A DNA stretch of 64,000 nucleotides from an uncultured Verrucomicrobiota bacterium (GTDB lineage Bacteria > Verrucomicrobiota > Verrucomicrobiia > Opitutales > Opitutaceae): positions 1-64,000 of the forward strand of contig CAJXQX010000010.1 of NCBI GenBank assembly GCA_913058185.1, in the 5' to 3' direction. Position numbers and translations under genes: made by a program. The notes beneath the pieces are model-generated. The model had not been told where the DNA came from. It ran no database searches and worked only from the letters and a program-made list of their open reading frames with translations. This document shows, piece by piece, positions 34,787 through 44,320 of this stretch. Each line of letters opens with the position of its first letter. The stretch's first letter is position 1.

Positions 34787-36067
34787 TCACATACTGAAGC
34801 TGCTGCTCAGCGTGAAGATGGCGCTGACCATCGCGTAGGCGATGAAGCCGACGAAAATAAAGACGCTCATCAACACGCCGCTTGCGATCACCTTGGTGAA
34901 GGTATTCAGCTGATTGGAGATCAGTTTCCGGTAGGTGATGGCGGTTTTTTTCAGAGAGGGCACCACGTTGCCGGTATTCTCACCGACCGCCATTTGATCA
35001 AGCACGAGATCGGGGAAACAGTGGGTATCGGGCAGGGCCTGAGACAGGGATTCCCCCTCCATAATACGATCAATAGCCGTATCAAAGGCCGCGCGGTGCA
35101 CGCGGTTTTGCACCTGCTTTTCGGTCATGCGCAAGGCCTCGGCGGTCGTGATGCCATTTTCCAGCAACACAGAAAGTGTCTGACTGAATGAGAGCACGGT
35201 TTGGCTTTGCACGAAGGTATTTAGCATCGGAACGCGTAGGCTCCATTGGTCGGTCACCATGCGCCCCGCTTCGCTCACGCGCCAACGCCAGAAACTGATG
35301 CCGCCTACGACCGCACCCGCTACGACAAAGAGTCCGTATTTGAGGGCAAAGTCGGAGGTCATCACGAGAAGCTGAGTCGACCATGGTAGCTCGCCGCCGA
35401 GCGCATCGAGTAGGCCCTGCAGACGGGGCAGGAGGAAAAACAGGAAGAATAGAATGACGCCCGTAGCCACCACGGTCATGAAGATCGGGTAGGCGAGCGC
35501 GTTGCCGAGTTGGCGTCGCAGTTCGCGTTGTTCGGTCAGATGCTCGATAAGCCGTTCGAGCGTGCCGTTGAGGTTACCCGTCGCCTCGCCCGCTTGGATC
35601 AGACTGATGGTCGATTCATCGAAAACAGCGGGGAAGTCTTGGAGGGCGTTGGAAAGGTTAGCGCCCTCGCTCAACCGGTGCCAAACCTCGGTATTCAGCC
35701 TCTTCAAGGCTGGCTCTTTGATGCGTTGAGAAAGGAGGCGAATCGCCTCACCGGCGGAAAGTCCGCTCGAGGTCAGATCATGCAACGCTTGCAAGAACGG
35801 CAGGCGATGTTTGCGGACTAATTTGTTTGGTCCATGTGCGCCGGACGAATCGATCGATGGGCCAGAGAAAGGCTTCGTTTTCGGTGTCTTCGTTTTCGTG
35901 CCAGTTTTTTTGGCCCGAGTTTTGCTGGCAGCCCGCTCGGTCAGTTTGAGCGGTTTGAGACCTCGGGCTTGCAGCCGGCGCAATGCGTCTTTGCGCGAGG
36001 GCGCTTCCAGCTCAGCCGCGACAGCCTGGCCGTTCCGGTCTTTGGCGGTGTAGGCGAAATTAGGCAT
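34787..36067 (-). CDS. gspF: Type II secretion inner-membrane platform protein GspF
   Basis: A 426-residue polytopic inner-membrane protein. FAYTAKDRNGQ and an ALRRLQARGLKPL repeat begin the N-terminal domain. A Lys/Thr-rich linker follows, then two GspF domains, each with SLIQAGEATGNL- or MAVGENTGNV-type motifs (near residues 155 and 355). Membrane helices lie near 200-220, 250-270 and at the C-terminus. It couples GspE ATP hydrolysis to pseudopilus assembly. It follows gspE by three bases, giving the order gspD-gspE-gspF, and faces the gspGHIJKLM operon from the opposite strand about 9 kb away. Confidence 0.95.
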   Translation of the reverse strand: MPNFAYTAKDRNGQAVAAELEAPSRKDALRRLQARGLKPLKLTERAASKTRAKKTGTKTKTPKTKPFSGPSIDSSGAHGPNKLVRKHRLPFLQALHDLTSSGLSAGEAIRLLSQRIKEPALKRLNTEVWHRLSEGANLSNALQDFPAVFDESTISLIQAGEATGNLNGTLERLIEHLTEQRELRRQLGNALAYPIFMTVVATGVILFFLFFLLPRLQGLLDALGGELPWSTQLLVMTSDFALKYGLFVVAGAVVGGISFWRWRVSEAGRMVTDQWSLRVPMLNTFVQSQTVLSFSQTLSVLLENGITTAEALRMTEKQVQNRVHRAAFDTAIDRIMEGESLSQALPDTHCFPDLVLDQMAVGENTGNVVPSLKKTAITYRKLISNQLNTFTKVIASGVLMSVFIFVGFIAYAMVSAIFTLSSSFSM

Positions 36068-36070
36068 CGA

Positions 36071-37816
36071 TTAGGATTCGGTCACGGTTACGACGCGGAG
36101 CACTTCCTCCATCGTAGTGTAACCGGCGACGATCTTCTCCCAGCCCGATTGGCCGAGGGTGCGCATCCCATGTTTGCGGGCGACTTGACCGAGCGTGCGG
36201 GTGCTCTCGCGCTTGAGCACGAGTTCGTGGAGCTCCTCATTGAGGCGGAAAATCTCGAAGATACCGATGCGGCCGCGATAGCCGGTGCCCCGGCAGCGAT
36301 CACAACCGCACGGTGCTTTGAAGGTGGTGATTTGATGCTCGGGCTTATCTGGGTCGAGACCGAGCACGAGCAGGTTATCCCGGTGCTTGATCGGATTTAT
36401 ATCCTGCACCGTGGCGCACTCGGGACAGAGGCGTCGCACGAGCCGTTGGGCGATCACGAGTTCGATCGATGAGGCGACCAGGAAAGGCTCGATGCCCATG
36501 TCGACCAGACGGGTGAAGGCGCCCGGTGCGTCGTTGGTGTGAATGGTGGAGAACACCAAATGACCCGTGAGCGATGCCCGGATGGCGATGTCGGCCGTCT
36601 CGCGGTCACGTATCTCACCCACCATGATCACGTCGGGATCTTGCCGCAGCACGTGTCTTAGGGCACTAGCGAAAGTAAGACCGATCTCTGAGCGCACCTG
36701 GAGTTGGTTAACGCCGGCGATTTCGTATTCGATGGGATCTTCGATCGTGATGATGCGCAGGTCGGTCGAATTAATTTGGCGCAGGAAGGCGTTCAACGAA
36801 GTGGATTTTCCCGAACCGGTCGGCCCCGTGACGAGGATGATGCCGTGGGGGTAGACTAGAACCTCGGAGATGATATCTTGCTCAGTCTTACTCATGCCGA
36901 GCTTCTCCATCGAAAACGCCTGCTTCTTTTGATTCAGCAAACGCAGCGAAATCGATTCGGCGTAAATGGTGGGGAAGGTTGAGACGCGGATGTCGAGCAC
37001 CACGCCAGCGGCCTTAAAATTGATTCGACCATCTTGGGGCAAGCGCTTCTCCGAGATGTTGAGGCGGGCCATGATCTTCACACGGGAGATAATGGCGTCC
37101 TGGTAGCGGAGCAGATTTTCCGGCACCGGCACGGGCACGAGCAAACCGTCCACCCGGTAGCGGATGCGGAGTTGCCCTTCTTGCGGTTCGAAATGGATAT
37201 CCGTCGCTTCGTCGGCGATGGCTTGGGAAATGACTTCAGTGACGAAGCGAACGACCGCAGCGTCTTCATCGACGATATCGGCATCGGCCTTGGCGGCTTC
37301 CGGGGAAAGGTAGTCGTCGTCGCCATCATCGAGGGAAGCGGCACCCACGCCAAAGTGTTCGACGATGAGTTGATGGACACGTTCCGCGACGGCCAGATGC
37401 CACACGACGGGTCGAGGCGTGAACGTGTGAATCCAGTCCGACATGACGTCATCGGGCAGCCAAGCGGTGGCCAGATGGAGCGGCGTGTCGGCGCCTGGCT
37501 CGACGGGTTCGTCTTCGTCTTCATCCTCAGTCGCGGGAGCCGGCTCACCCAAGGCGATCGGGAGGATTTGATATTCGTGGACTAGGCGGGCCGGAAGGAG
37601 GCGCAACGAACTGTCATCGGCACGCAGGTCGGAAGCGATGTCTAGACCAGCGTGGTTAGCGATGGCCGTGAGCACATCCTGTTCAGGTTGTTCAAGCACC
37701 GTCGCCAAGGTGGCAATGCGTTCGTGACGAGCAGCCTCGAAGACGAGCTGTTGTTGCTCTTCTTCGAGAGAGCCAATCAACGATTCAGGCAGACTATCGG
37801 CGGCGAGGAGATCCAT
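36071..37816 (-). CDS. gspE: Type II secretion ATPase GspE
   Basis: A 581-residue cytoplasmic ATPase powering the pseudopilus. The N-terminal MshEN-type domain (about 1-180) has a long Glu/Asp-rich insert (ATEDEDEDEPVEPGAD). The catalytic core shows TDIHFEPQEG, Walker A GPTGSGKS (331-338), the Asp box IEDPIEYE, Walker B EIRDRETADIA and the His box. The zinc-binding four-cysteine region (CPEC then CGCDRC) is complete, as in GspE. Coupled to gspF downstream. Confidence 0.96.
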   Translation of the reverse strand: MDLLAADSLPESLIGSLEEEQQQLVFEAARHERIATLATVLEQPEQDVLTAIANHAGLDIASDLRADDSSLRLLPARLVHEYQILPIALGEPAPATEDEDEDEPVEPGADTPLHLATAWLPDDVMSDWIHTFTPRPVVWHLAVAERVHQLIVEHFGVGAASLDDGDDDYLSPEAAKADADIVDEDAAVVRFVTEVISQAIADEATDIHFEPQEGQLRIRYRVDGLLVPVPVPENLLRYQDAIISRVKIMARLNISEKRLPQDGRINFKAAGVVLDIRVSTFPTIYAESISLRLLNQKKQAFSMEKLGMSKTEQDIISEVLVYPHGIILVTGPTGSGKSTSLNAFLRQINSTDLRIITIEDPIEYEIAGVNQLQVRSEIGLTFASALRHVLRQDPDVIMVGEIRDRETADIAIRASLTGHLVFSTIHTNDAPGAFTRLVDMGIEPFLVASSIELVIAQRLVRRLCPECATVQDINPIKHRDNLLVLGLDPDKPEHQITTFKAPCGCDRCRGTGYRGRIGIFEIFRLNEELHELVLKRESTRTLGQVARKHGMRTLGQSGWEKIVAGYTTMEEVLRVVTVTES

Positions 37817-37850
37817 GGCGGACGGGGATGGGATAAACCGGGGAGCTGAA

Positions 37851-39878
37851 TTAATCGATCAATGGTTTGTTATCGAGAACCCGTTTAACATCTTCGGCGT
37901 TCGACATCTGCTCAACGCGCTCCATGGCACGAGCATTATCGGTTCCTCCTCCTGGGCTCAGGATGGTGGGGCGAAGGAAGAAAATAAGGTCGGTCTTCTC
38001 GATGGATTTCGTGCGCAGTCCAAGCAAATCGCCGATGAAGGGGATCGGCCCAAAGCGGTTAGTTTCCTTGCGGTTGTTTCCGCGCTGCAGGCCACCCATT
38101 ACGATGATCTCGCCGTCATGCACGTTGATGAACGACTTCATTTCACGTTGGCCGACGATAGGCTGAGAGTTGCCGTCAATCGTCGTGTTTCCGATCACGT
38201 CTTCCACGATTTGTTCAATCTCGAGCTGAACGGACCCGTCACTACCGATCAGAGGTTTGACCAGCAGACGGATGCCCACTTGGCGATTATTGACCGTGGT
38301 GCGGAAGGCCGTATTCGTTGTATTTGTGCCGCCGGCATCGGGAATGAAACTACCCAGCACCGGGATGTCCTGTCCGACGAAGAATTCCGCTTCTTTATTG
38401 TGCGTGGTGACTACCGCGGGGACTTGCAGAAACTCGGCGTTGTTCTTGCGCGGAGTCGTGGCCAGAGAGAGCAGGCCCGTGAGATTGTTGTTCGGGAGGA
38501 TCGCGTAAGCTTCCGATACCATTTCCTCAATCGTGGTTCCTCCTGAGGCTAGGCCCGTTCCGGTCACATTGAGACCGGCGGCACCGCCTTCAAATCCCAC
38601 CAATTTCCCGTTTTCCACCAAGAGCCCCATACTGCTGATTCCGCTGCTGGAGGCATCGGTTAGCGAGACCTCGGCAATTACGACTTCGATTCGCACTTGA
38701 GCGAGAAGCACGTCGATCTTGTCGATCAGTTCCTTGATGAGACGGATATCCTCGATCGTCCCGCTGACCACGACAGCATTACTTCGTTCGTCGGGTAGAA
38801 TGGTGACCAACGTGCTGAACTCGTTGGAATTGGCGGTCGAGCCGCCTGCCGGAGTTGCGGGCGTGATGACGGCCGGTGCGACGGTGGTCTGGCCAGGCCG
38901 CGCTGACTCAGATCGAGAGGTGGCTTGGTTTTGCCCGGAGACCAGATTGCTCACCAGCGTCGCTACTTCAGTGGCGTCGGCGTGTTTGAGGTAGATGATC
39001 TCGTTGCGGGTATTAGGGTCGGAGCGCACATCGAGGCGAGCGATGAGCTTGTCGAAAAAGGGATGCAGTCGGTAGTCGGAGATGACGATGATTTGGTTGG
39101 TGCGATCGTCGGCGTTGAACGTGGTGCCCGTGCCGAGTTGTTGAGCGGCCGGACCTTGGAGGATCGTGCGCATCTTGTTCGCGAGGTCGGAGGCCTTGGC
39201 GTAGACGAGCGGGTAGAATTTTGGATCAAGCGAGTCGACGTTCGGTTGGTCGAGTTCTTTGACGAGGATCTCAACCCTCTGCAGGGTGCTTATGCTGTCC
39301 GTGATCAGTAAAGCGTTGGCTTGTTCAAAAACTTGGACTCCGCCGAGTTGCGGATTGAGCAGGCCGGCGATTTTACCGCCAAATTGACCAACTTGAACAA
39401 ATCCGAGCGCAAATAGCTTCGTCGCGATTCTTCCGCTGGGCGCCATCCCGAGGGTTGAGCCTTCGATGAGTTGGGGCGACTCGATGCGAGCGGCGGCCAA
39501 CGGCACGACTTTGATGAATCGATCTCCGAGGGTTGTGACCGCGATGTCGTTCATCTGCAATGTCGTCTCGATGGCTTGGAGGGCCTCGGCATGCGTAATC
39601 GGTTGCTCAATGAGTAGAGAGAACGGTTTTTGCGGTATTTTCTCCGATCGCAGCACCGATCGGCCGGTTAAGATTTCGATTAACCCCAAGGCTGCACCGG
39701 TCTCGGCTGCCGGCAACTGGATGCCTTCCTGGAGGAGGACGTCGGGGGTCAACGCAACGAGAGAAGGGCTGATTATCGCTGCGGAAATTGAGGCCGATTC
39801 ACCCTGAGCGCGGAGATGCGGCGTGAGCGCAATTGCTCCGGCGAAGAGGATTCGGGAAAAGAGGAAGGAGAAACGCAT
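37851..39878 (-). CDS. gspD: Type II secretion secretin GspD
   Basis: A 675-residue outer-membrane secretin forming the exit channel. The signal peptide (MRFSFLFSRILFAGAIALTP) is followed by N0-N3 ring domains (LIEQPITHAEALQAIETTLQ; FKVVPLAAARIES-like; LITDSISTLQRVEILVKELD; YPLVYAKASDLANKM; EIIYLKHADATEVATLVSNL). The secretin domain includes VRIEVVIAEVSL, the gate region and the ending VPFIGDLLGLRTKS plus DLIFFLRPTIL. It is the first gene of gspDEF and divergent from aroC across a 180-base gap. Confidence 0.95.
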   Translation of the reverse strand: MRFSFLFSRILFAGAIALTPHLRAQGESASISAAIISPSLVALTPDVLLQEGIQLPAAETGAALGLIEILTGRSVLRSEKIPQKPFSLLIEQPITHAEALQAIETTLQMNDIAVTTLGDRFIKVVPLAAARIESPQLIEGSTLGMAPSGRIATKLFALGFVQVGQFGGKIAGLLNPQLGGVQVFEQANALLITDSISTLQRVEILVKELDQPNVDSLDPKFYPLVYAKASDLANKMRTILQGPAAQQLGTGTTFNADDRTNQIIVISDYRLHPFFDKLIARLDVRSDPNTRNEIIYLKHADATEVATLVSNLVSGQNQATSRSESARPGQTTVAPAVITPATPAGGSTANSNEFSTLVTILPDERSNAVVVSGTIEDIRLIKELIDKIDVLLAQVRIEVVIAEVSLTDASSSGISSMGLLVENGKLVGFEGGAAGLNVTGTGLASGGTTIEEMVSEAYAILPNNNLTGLLSLATTPRKNNAEFLQVPAVVTTHNKEAEFFVGQDIPVLGSFIPDAGGTNTTNTAFRTTVNNRQVGIRLLVKPLIGSDGSVQLEIEQIVEDVIGNTTIDGNSQPIVGQREMKSFINVHDGEIIVMGGLQRGNNRKETNRFGPIPFIGDLLGLRTKSIEKTDLIFFLRPTILSPGGGTDNARAMERVEQMSNAEDVKRVLDNKPLID

Positions 39879-40058
39879 GTGAAGTTTCGGAAATTGGGAA
39901 CAGTGGCGGTGCCAGCCGGAGGGGAATCAGAGCCAATCGGAGAGTTTATGTAAACCGCGATATGGACGGGTTTAAGATAGAGACGCCCCAAATGGGATAA
40001 AGTTGCGGTATTTTGACACTTGCGAGGCGGGGCACTGACCAACAACCGTCTAACTGTC

Positions 40059-41147
40059 ATGCCCAATACATTCGGTAAAATATTCCAGATTTCCACGTGG
40101 GGCGAGAGTCACGGCGCTGCCGTTGGCGTGGTCATTGATGGTTGTCCGCCCCAGCTCGAGATTTCCGCCGAGGAGATTCAGGCGGAGCTGGATCGCCGCC
40201 GTCCGGGGCAAAGTGACATCGTGACGCCCCGTAAAGAGGCTGATCGGGTCGAGATTCTCTCGGGTATATTTGAGGGCCGCACGACGGGCACGCCAATTTC
40301 CCTGCTCGTGCGCAATGGAGATCAACGTCCCGGCGCCTACGACGAGATGAAGGACAAATTTCGCCCCTCCCACGCCGATTTCACTTACGCGACTAAATAT
40401 GGTCACCGCGACCATCGTGGCGGTGGACGGAGTTCGGCGCGCGAGACCATTGGGCGGGTGGCAGCCGGTGCGATTGCCAAAAAACTTCTCGGTGACGTCC
40501 AAATGCGGGCGTTTATCACCCGAATTCAAGACATTGCGGTGCCGGATGACGCCTTAACTGAACTTCCCACCCTGGAACAAATCGAGGCGACTCCGGTGCG
40601 TTGCCCCCATGCTGCGACCGCAAAAGCCATGATCGAACGGATCAAGGCAGTGCGCGCGGACGGTGATTCGGTGGGCGGCGTGATCGAATGCCGCGTGCAA
40701 GGATTGCCAGTCGGACTCGGTGAACCGGTCTTCGATCGGCTCGAAGCTGATTTGGCGAAGGCGATGTTGTCACTCCCGGCTACGAAAGGCTTCGAAGTTG
40801 GCAGTGGTTTTGGTGGCACGCTGCTCAATGGCAGCGAACACAATGACAATTTTGAAAACCGTGATGGCGCGGTTCGCACCAAGACCAACCGCTCCGGTGG
40901 CGTCCAAGGTGGAATCAGCAATGGCGAGGAACTGGTATTCCGCGTCGCTTTCAAACCAACCGCGACGATTCTACAGCCCCAGTCCACCGTGGATACGTCC
41001 GGCCAAGAGACCGAGTTAATTGGCCGTGGTCGTCATGATCCCTGCGTGTTGCCCCGGGCTGTTCCCATTGTGGAAGCAATGACCGCGCTCGTCTTGGTGG
41101 ATCACTGGATGCGACACACGGCGCAAACCCAGACTTTCCCGTCGTGA
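40059..41147 (+). CDS. aroC: Chorismate synthase
   Basis: A 362-residue FMN-dependent enzyme converting 5-enolpyruvylshikimate-3-phosphate to chorismate, the last step of the shikimate pathway. Signatures: [17 protein letters not shown] near the N-terminus, [36 protein letters not shown], and the C-terminal [18 protein letters not shown]. The start MPNTFGKIF is preferred; a 13-codon extension lacks conservation. The next gene overlaps by four bases (GTGA). Confidence 0.97.
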   Translation: MPNTFGKIFQISTWGESHGAAVGVVIDGCPPQLEISAEEIQAELDRRRPGQSDIVTPRKEADRVEILSGIFEGRTTGTPISLLVRNGDQRPGAYDEMKDKFRPSHADFTYATKYGHRDHRGGGRSSARETIGRVAAGAIAKKLLGDVQMRAFITRIQDIAVPDDALTELPTLEQIEATPVRCPHAATAKAMIERIKAVRADGDSVGGVIECRVQGLPVGLGEPVFDRLEADLAKAMLSLPATKGFEVGSGFGGTLLNGSEHNDNFENRDGAVRTKTNRSGGVQGGISNGEELVFRVAFKPTATILQPQSTVDTSGQETELIGRGRHDPCVLPRAVPIVEAMTALVLVDHWMRHTAQTQTFPS

Positions 41148-41908
41148 GTGAAGAGAAACCACTCGTTTATTTAATCCTGGGCGCAGCTGGATCCGGCCGC
41201 CGAGAGATTGTCGCCGACGTGATCGATGGCGGCATGGATAAAGATGCATCCCCCGTCGTCTTTGTGGCGGAAGTCGAAATTGAATCCTCACCGGATTCGC
41301 TGAAGCCGGTGGCATGGCGATGGAATGATGCCGGCGAGATCGATGCCAGTTGGCCCGCCGGCGCCACCGTGGGGTTTTTCATCTCCGATGGCCGAGGGAA
41401 TCCCGTCGATCAAGTGGAGGCGTTTAAACCGTGGATGGCGGCGCAAGACGTCGAATTGGCGCGAGTCGTATGCGTCATTCACTGCAACCTCATTGCCGCC
41501 CATGAACCGCTCATGGTTTGGCATGATGCCTGTATTCAATTTACGGATATTGCATTACTTAACCGCCGTGAGAACGTCGAAAATAAGTGGCTATCCGATT
41601 ATCAATCCCGTTTCGCCAAACGCCATATTCCCTGCCTCGTCGAAATGATGAAGAAGGGCCGCGTTAAAAATCCAGGGTTAGTGCTCGATCAACAAACCCG
41701 TCGGATCTCGCACTGGTTCGACGCGGATGAAACCGATGACTGGAAGACGTTGGTTTCCCATTTGGAGGACGTGATTATTGAGGATGAAGCTGCGGACGAT
41801 CTCGACGAGGAGGTCACCGAAGATGAGGACGAATACCTTGCTCGCCATGTCGGCGGTGGCCGCAAGAAGGTGATCCCGAATATCGCGGAATACCTCGATT
41901 TACCCTAG
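41144..41908 (+). CDS. Conserved unknown, degenerate P-loop/CobW-like protein coupled to aroC
   Basis: A 254-residue cytosolic protein, GTG start overlapping the aroC stop. [19 protein letters not shown] near the N-terminus resembles a P-loop NTPase strand-loop-helix, but the invariant GK[ST] is replaced by GRR, so nucleotide binding is doubtful. [17 protein letters not shown] recalls the guanine-recognition region of CobW/COG0523 proteins. The C-terminus is very acidic ([20 protein letters not shown]) and ends with [10 protein letters not shown] do not recognise a named family; coupling to aroC does not by itself indicate a role in aromatic synthesis. Confidence 0.65.
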   Translation: MSEEKPLVYLILGAAGSGRREIVADVIDGGMDKDASPVVFVAEVEIESSPDSLKPVAWRWNDAGEIDASWPAGATVGFFISDGRGNPVDQVEAFKPWMAAQDVELARVVCVIHCNLIAAHEPLMVWHDACIQFTDIALLNRRENVENKWLSDYQSRFAKRHIPCLVEMMKKGRVKNPGLVLDQQTRRISHWFDADETDDWKTLVSHLEDVIIEDEAADDLDEEVTEDEDEYLARHVGGGRKKVIPNIAEYLDLP

Positions 41909-41990
41909 TTCGACGAGCGACACGGATATCGGTTCTGTCCGATTCGAGAAAGTGTAAGAATACCCGCACCATTTGCGCATCCCGCTAGAG

Positions 41991-42092
41991 GTAGGGCGGT
42001 TTCGCCGAAACCGACGGCTCCATCCGGTTTAGTCGATTACAACTCAGTCGATACCTACTCCAACAGCGGCGCGCTCGGCGAGCATGCCATAC
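41991..42092. repeat. GTAGGGCG inverted-repeat pair
   Basis: GTAGGGCGGTTTCGCCGAAA at the left and, inverted, GCGCGCTCGGCGAGCATGCC near the right end (42069-42088) are copies of the same end sequence found at 34734-34758. They bound about 60 bases of unique DNA. Confidence 0.55.
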
Positions 42093-42201
42093 CTTCAATC
42101 CATAGAGGGTATCCCCCACCGGGTGGATCAACTGACGACCTCCGTCCAGTCCGTGGAATTGTTTGACCCCGTCTACGTCCGAGCTACTCCACGGGCATTT
42201 A

Positions 42202-42314
42202 GCCGCAAAGAGGCGCAAAAAAAATCTCAACTCTGGATTCACCGGTTAGAGGCGCCCATAGGCGCGCGAAGAATTATCCGCCGACCGGACAGTTTCTTTG
42301 TGCCTTTTTGCGGC
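42202..42314. repeat. 113-bp palindromic element (copy 2)
   Basis: Left arm GCCGCAAAGAGGCGCAAAA is identical to that of 32315-32333; the right arm (GTGCCTTTTTGCGGC at its end) has decayed by a few bases. The centre GAGGCGCCCATAGGCGCGCG is the reverse complement of the copy-1 centre with few changes, so the two copies lie in opposite orientations. Confidence 0.8.
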
Positions 42315-42381
42315 AAGATTCTGATGGATGGAGGGCTTTCATCTGAAAGTGACTGGGCCGCCTCCTGAGTGGAATTTCCCT

Positions 42382-43878
42382 CTAATCGAATTCCAGACCG
42401 AGTGTCTTGCGAGCCGGCCGGGCTAGATCTTCGAACTTCGTCGCCGCGTCGGTTGCCTTCAAATCCATGGCGTAGGTCGGAATGATCTGACGCATCCGAG
42501 CGATGCCCTCCTCGCCTGCGAGCAAATGAGGGAAACTCTTTTCAATGGCTTCGGTGACGATATGCACGGACGTCGATGCTCCGGGAGAAGCTCCCAGTAG
42601 CGCAGACATACTACGGTCGGCACTGGTGAGCACTTCCGTGCCGAAGTGCACGATACCGGCTTCGCCGTCGGTTTTCTTGATCGCCTGCACGCGGATGCCG
42701 GCGTCGATGAGCTTCCAATCTTTCTCCTGCGCGTTCGGATAGAATTCGTGAAGCACCTTCATGCGATCTGCCATGCTTTGGGTGCCTTGTTGCATCATGT
42801 AGCGCACCAAATCGAAGTTGCCCCAACCAATCTTGATCAGGGTCATTAGATTGTGCGGTTTAATCGATGCAGGGAGATCAATGGCCCGGCCGTGCTCGTG
42901 GAGAAACTTTGTCGTCCAAGCCGCGAAGGGCCCGAATAGCAGGCTCTTCTTACCGTCAATAATACGGGTATCGAGATGAGGCACGGCCATGGTTGGAGCG
43001 GTGCCGAGCGCCTGGCCGTAAACCTTGGATTGATGGCGTTCGACGATGGCGGGGTCGTCGCAGACCATCCATTGTCCCCCGATTGGGAACCCACCCAGAC
43101 CGTTGGCTTCCGGCAGCCCGGCTTTTTGTAGCAATAGAATACTGCCTCCGCCGGCGCCCACGAATACGAATTTGGTGTCGCGAGTGGTAAACAGTCCGGT
43201 GCTGTTTTGCCGAGCCTGCACAAACCAATCGCCCGACGTATTACGTCCCAGATCGGTCACGCGGTGACCGGGCAATACTTCACAACCGTCTTGTTGGCCC
43301 AACCAGCCGAGAAGTTGGCGGGCGATCGCTCCGAAGTTCACATCACTGCCGCCATCCATCTTCGTGGCGGCAACTGATTCGTCACCGCGAGCTTCGGTCA
43401 GCAGGGGAGACCATTCACCGATCTTGGCCGAGTCGGTGGTGAATTCCATCGACTTGAAGAAGTGATGGTCGGCCATCCCGGTATAGCGGGCTTTGAGGTA
43501 GGCAACCTGTTCATCAGTGCGCACAAAACTCACGTGAGGCACCGGATTAATGAAGTTGGGTGGCTCGGTGAGAATGCCGTCTTTCACACACTGGGACCAA
43601 AACTGCACCGAGGCCTCAAACTCTTGAAAAATGTCGATCGCCTTGGCGACGTTGACCGTGCCATCCGCTTCCATGTGGGGCGTGTAGCTGAGTTCACAAA
43701 TGCCGGCATGTCCGGTGCCGGCGTTGTGCCAACCGTCGGAAGCTTCGGGCGATAATGTGTCCGCCACTTCGTAAACCGTGATGGATAGCGAAGGGTCGAG
43801 GCGTTTGAGCAAAACACCCATGGTGGCGGACATGATGCCGCTGCCGATTAGGACGACGTCAGATGAGGTAGAAGGCAT
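42382..43878 (-). CDS. mqo: Malate:quinone oxidoreductase
   Basis: A 498-residue FAD enzyme on the inner face of the cytoplasmic membrane, oxidising malate to oxaloacetate and reducing quinone, in place of or besides malate dehydrogenase. The FAD-binding N-terminus is DVVLIGSGIMSATMGVLLKR, followed by the family signature DGWHNAGTGHAG. Later motifs include FVFVGAGGGSILLLQKAGL, GFPIGGQW and SALLGASPGASTSV. The start MPSTSSDVV is preferred; upstream codons derive from a simple repeat (ATTTACGAATTACGATTTCG type). It points to a respiring organism. Confidence 0.96.
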   Translation of the reverse strand: MPSTSSDVVLIGSGIMSATMGVLLKRLDPSLSITVYEVADTLSPEASDGWHNAGTGHAGICELSYTPHMEADGTVNVAKAIDIFQEFEASVQFWSQCVKDGILTEPPNFINPVPHVSFVRTDEQVAYLKARYTGMADHHFFKSMEFTTDSAKIGEWSPLLTEARGDESVAATKMDGGSDVNFGAIARQLLGWLGQQDGCEVLPGHRVTDLGRNTSGDWFVQARQNSTGLFTTRDTKFVFVGAGGGSILLLQKAGLPEANGLGGFPIGGQWMVCDDPAIVERHQSKVYGQALGTAPTMAVPHLDTRIIDGKKSLLFGPFAAWTTKFLHEHGRAIDLPASIKPHNLMTLIKIGWGNFDLVRYMMQQGTQSMADRMKVLHEFYPNAQEKDWKLIDAGIRVQAIKKTDGEAGIVHFGTEVLTSADRSMSALLGASPGASTSVHIVTEAIEKSFPHLLAGEEGIARMRQIIPTYAMDLKATDAATKFEDLARPARKTLGLEFD

Positions 43879-43966
43879 GATTTGAGAAATTTCGGATTTA
43901 CGAATTACGATTTCGGATTGGGTGGATTGAACTGATTCGGAAATCGGGATCACTTAGGCTAGGTGA

Positions 43967-44320
43967 ATGGCTTATGATGAAGAAATGGCGGAGAGGGTGA
44001 GAAAGCAGCTTCAAGGCCGGGACATCGCGTGGGATGAGAAACGGATGATGGGCGGACTCTGTTTTATGGTGGACGAGAAGATGCTGTTGGGAGTGAGCGA
44101 AGACTGGTTGATGGTGCGACTCGATCCGGAGGATTACGAATCGATGCTAGAAAAACCAGGAGCGGAACCCATGGATTTTACCGGGCGACCGATGAAGGGT
44201 TTTGTATGGGTGTTTGAAGAAGGGATGAGTAGTTCGGCTGTTCTCTCGTTTTGGATTCAGGCAGCGCTCGATTATAATCCGCGAGCCAAAGCCTCGGCGA
44301 AGAAAAAGAAGAAGCGCTGA
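43967..44320 (+). CDS. TfoX N-terminal domain protein
   Basis: A 117-residue single-domain protein of the TfoX-N family (DEKRMMGGLCFMVDEKMLLGV, then MDFTGRPMKGFVWV). TfoX itself activates competence genes, but free-standing TfoX-N proteins have no proven role. The C-terminus is a basic tail (KASAKKKKKR). It is divergent from mqo and ends directly against the rhaA stop codon on the other strand. Confidence 0.85.
   Translation: MAYDEEMAERVRKQLQGRDIAWDEKRMMGGLCFMVDEKMLLGVSEDWLMVRLDPEDYESMLEKPGAEPMDFTGRPMKGFVWVFEEGMSSSAVLSFWIQAALDYNPRAKASAKKKKKR

Larger units (their letters stand above)
41909..42381. other. 473-base intergenic region filled with two repeat elements
   Basis: It lies between convergent genes (aroC partner and mqo). 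It holds the GTAGGGCG pair (41991-42092) and the second palindromic element (42202-42314). A 94-codon frame at 42084-42368 is made of repeat sequence and is not considered a gene. The other bases show nothing recognised. Confidence 0.6.

Noticed and set aside
40013-40058. TTGACA upstream of aroC as a -35 box
   Set aside because: No acceptable -10 hexamer lies 16-18 bases downstream, so a sigma-70 promoter could not be supported.
42084-42368. 94-codon frame between the aroC partner and mqo
   Set aside because: It is composed largely of the palindromic repeat and its surroundings, and has no protein-like features.
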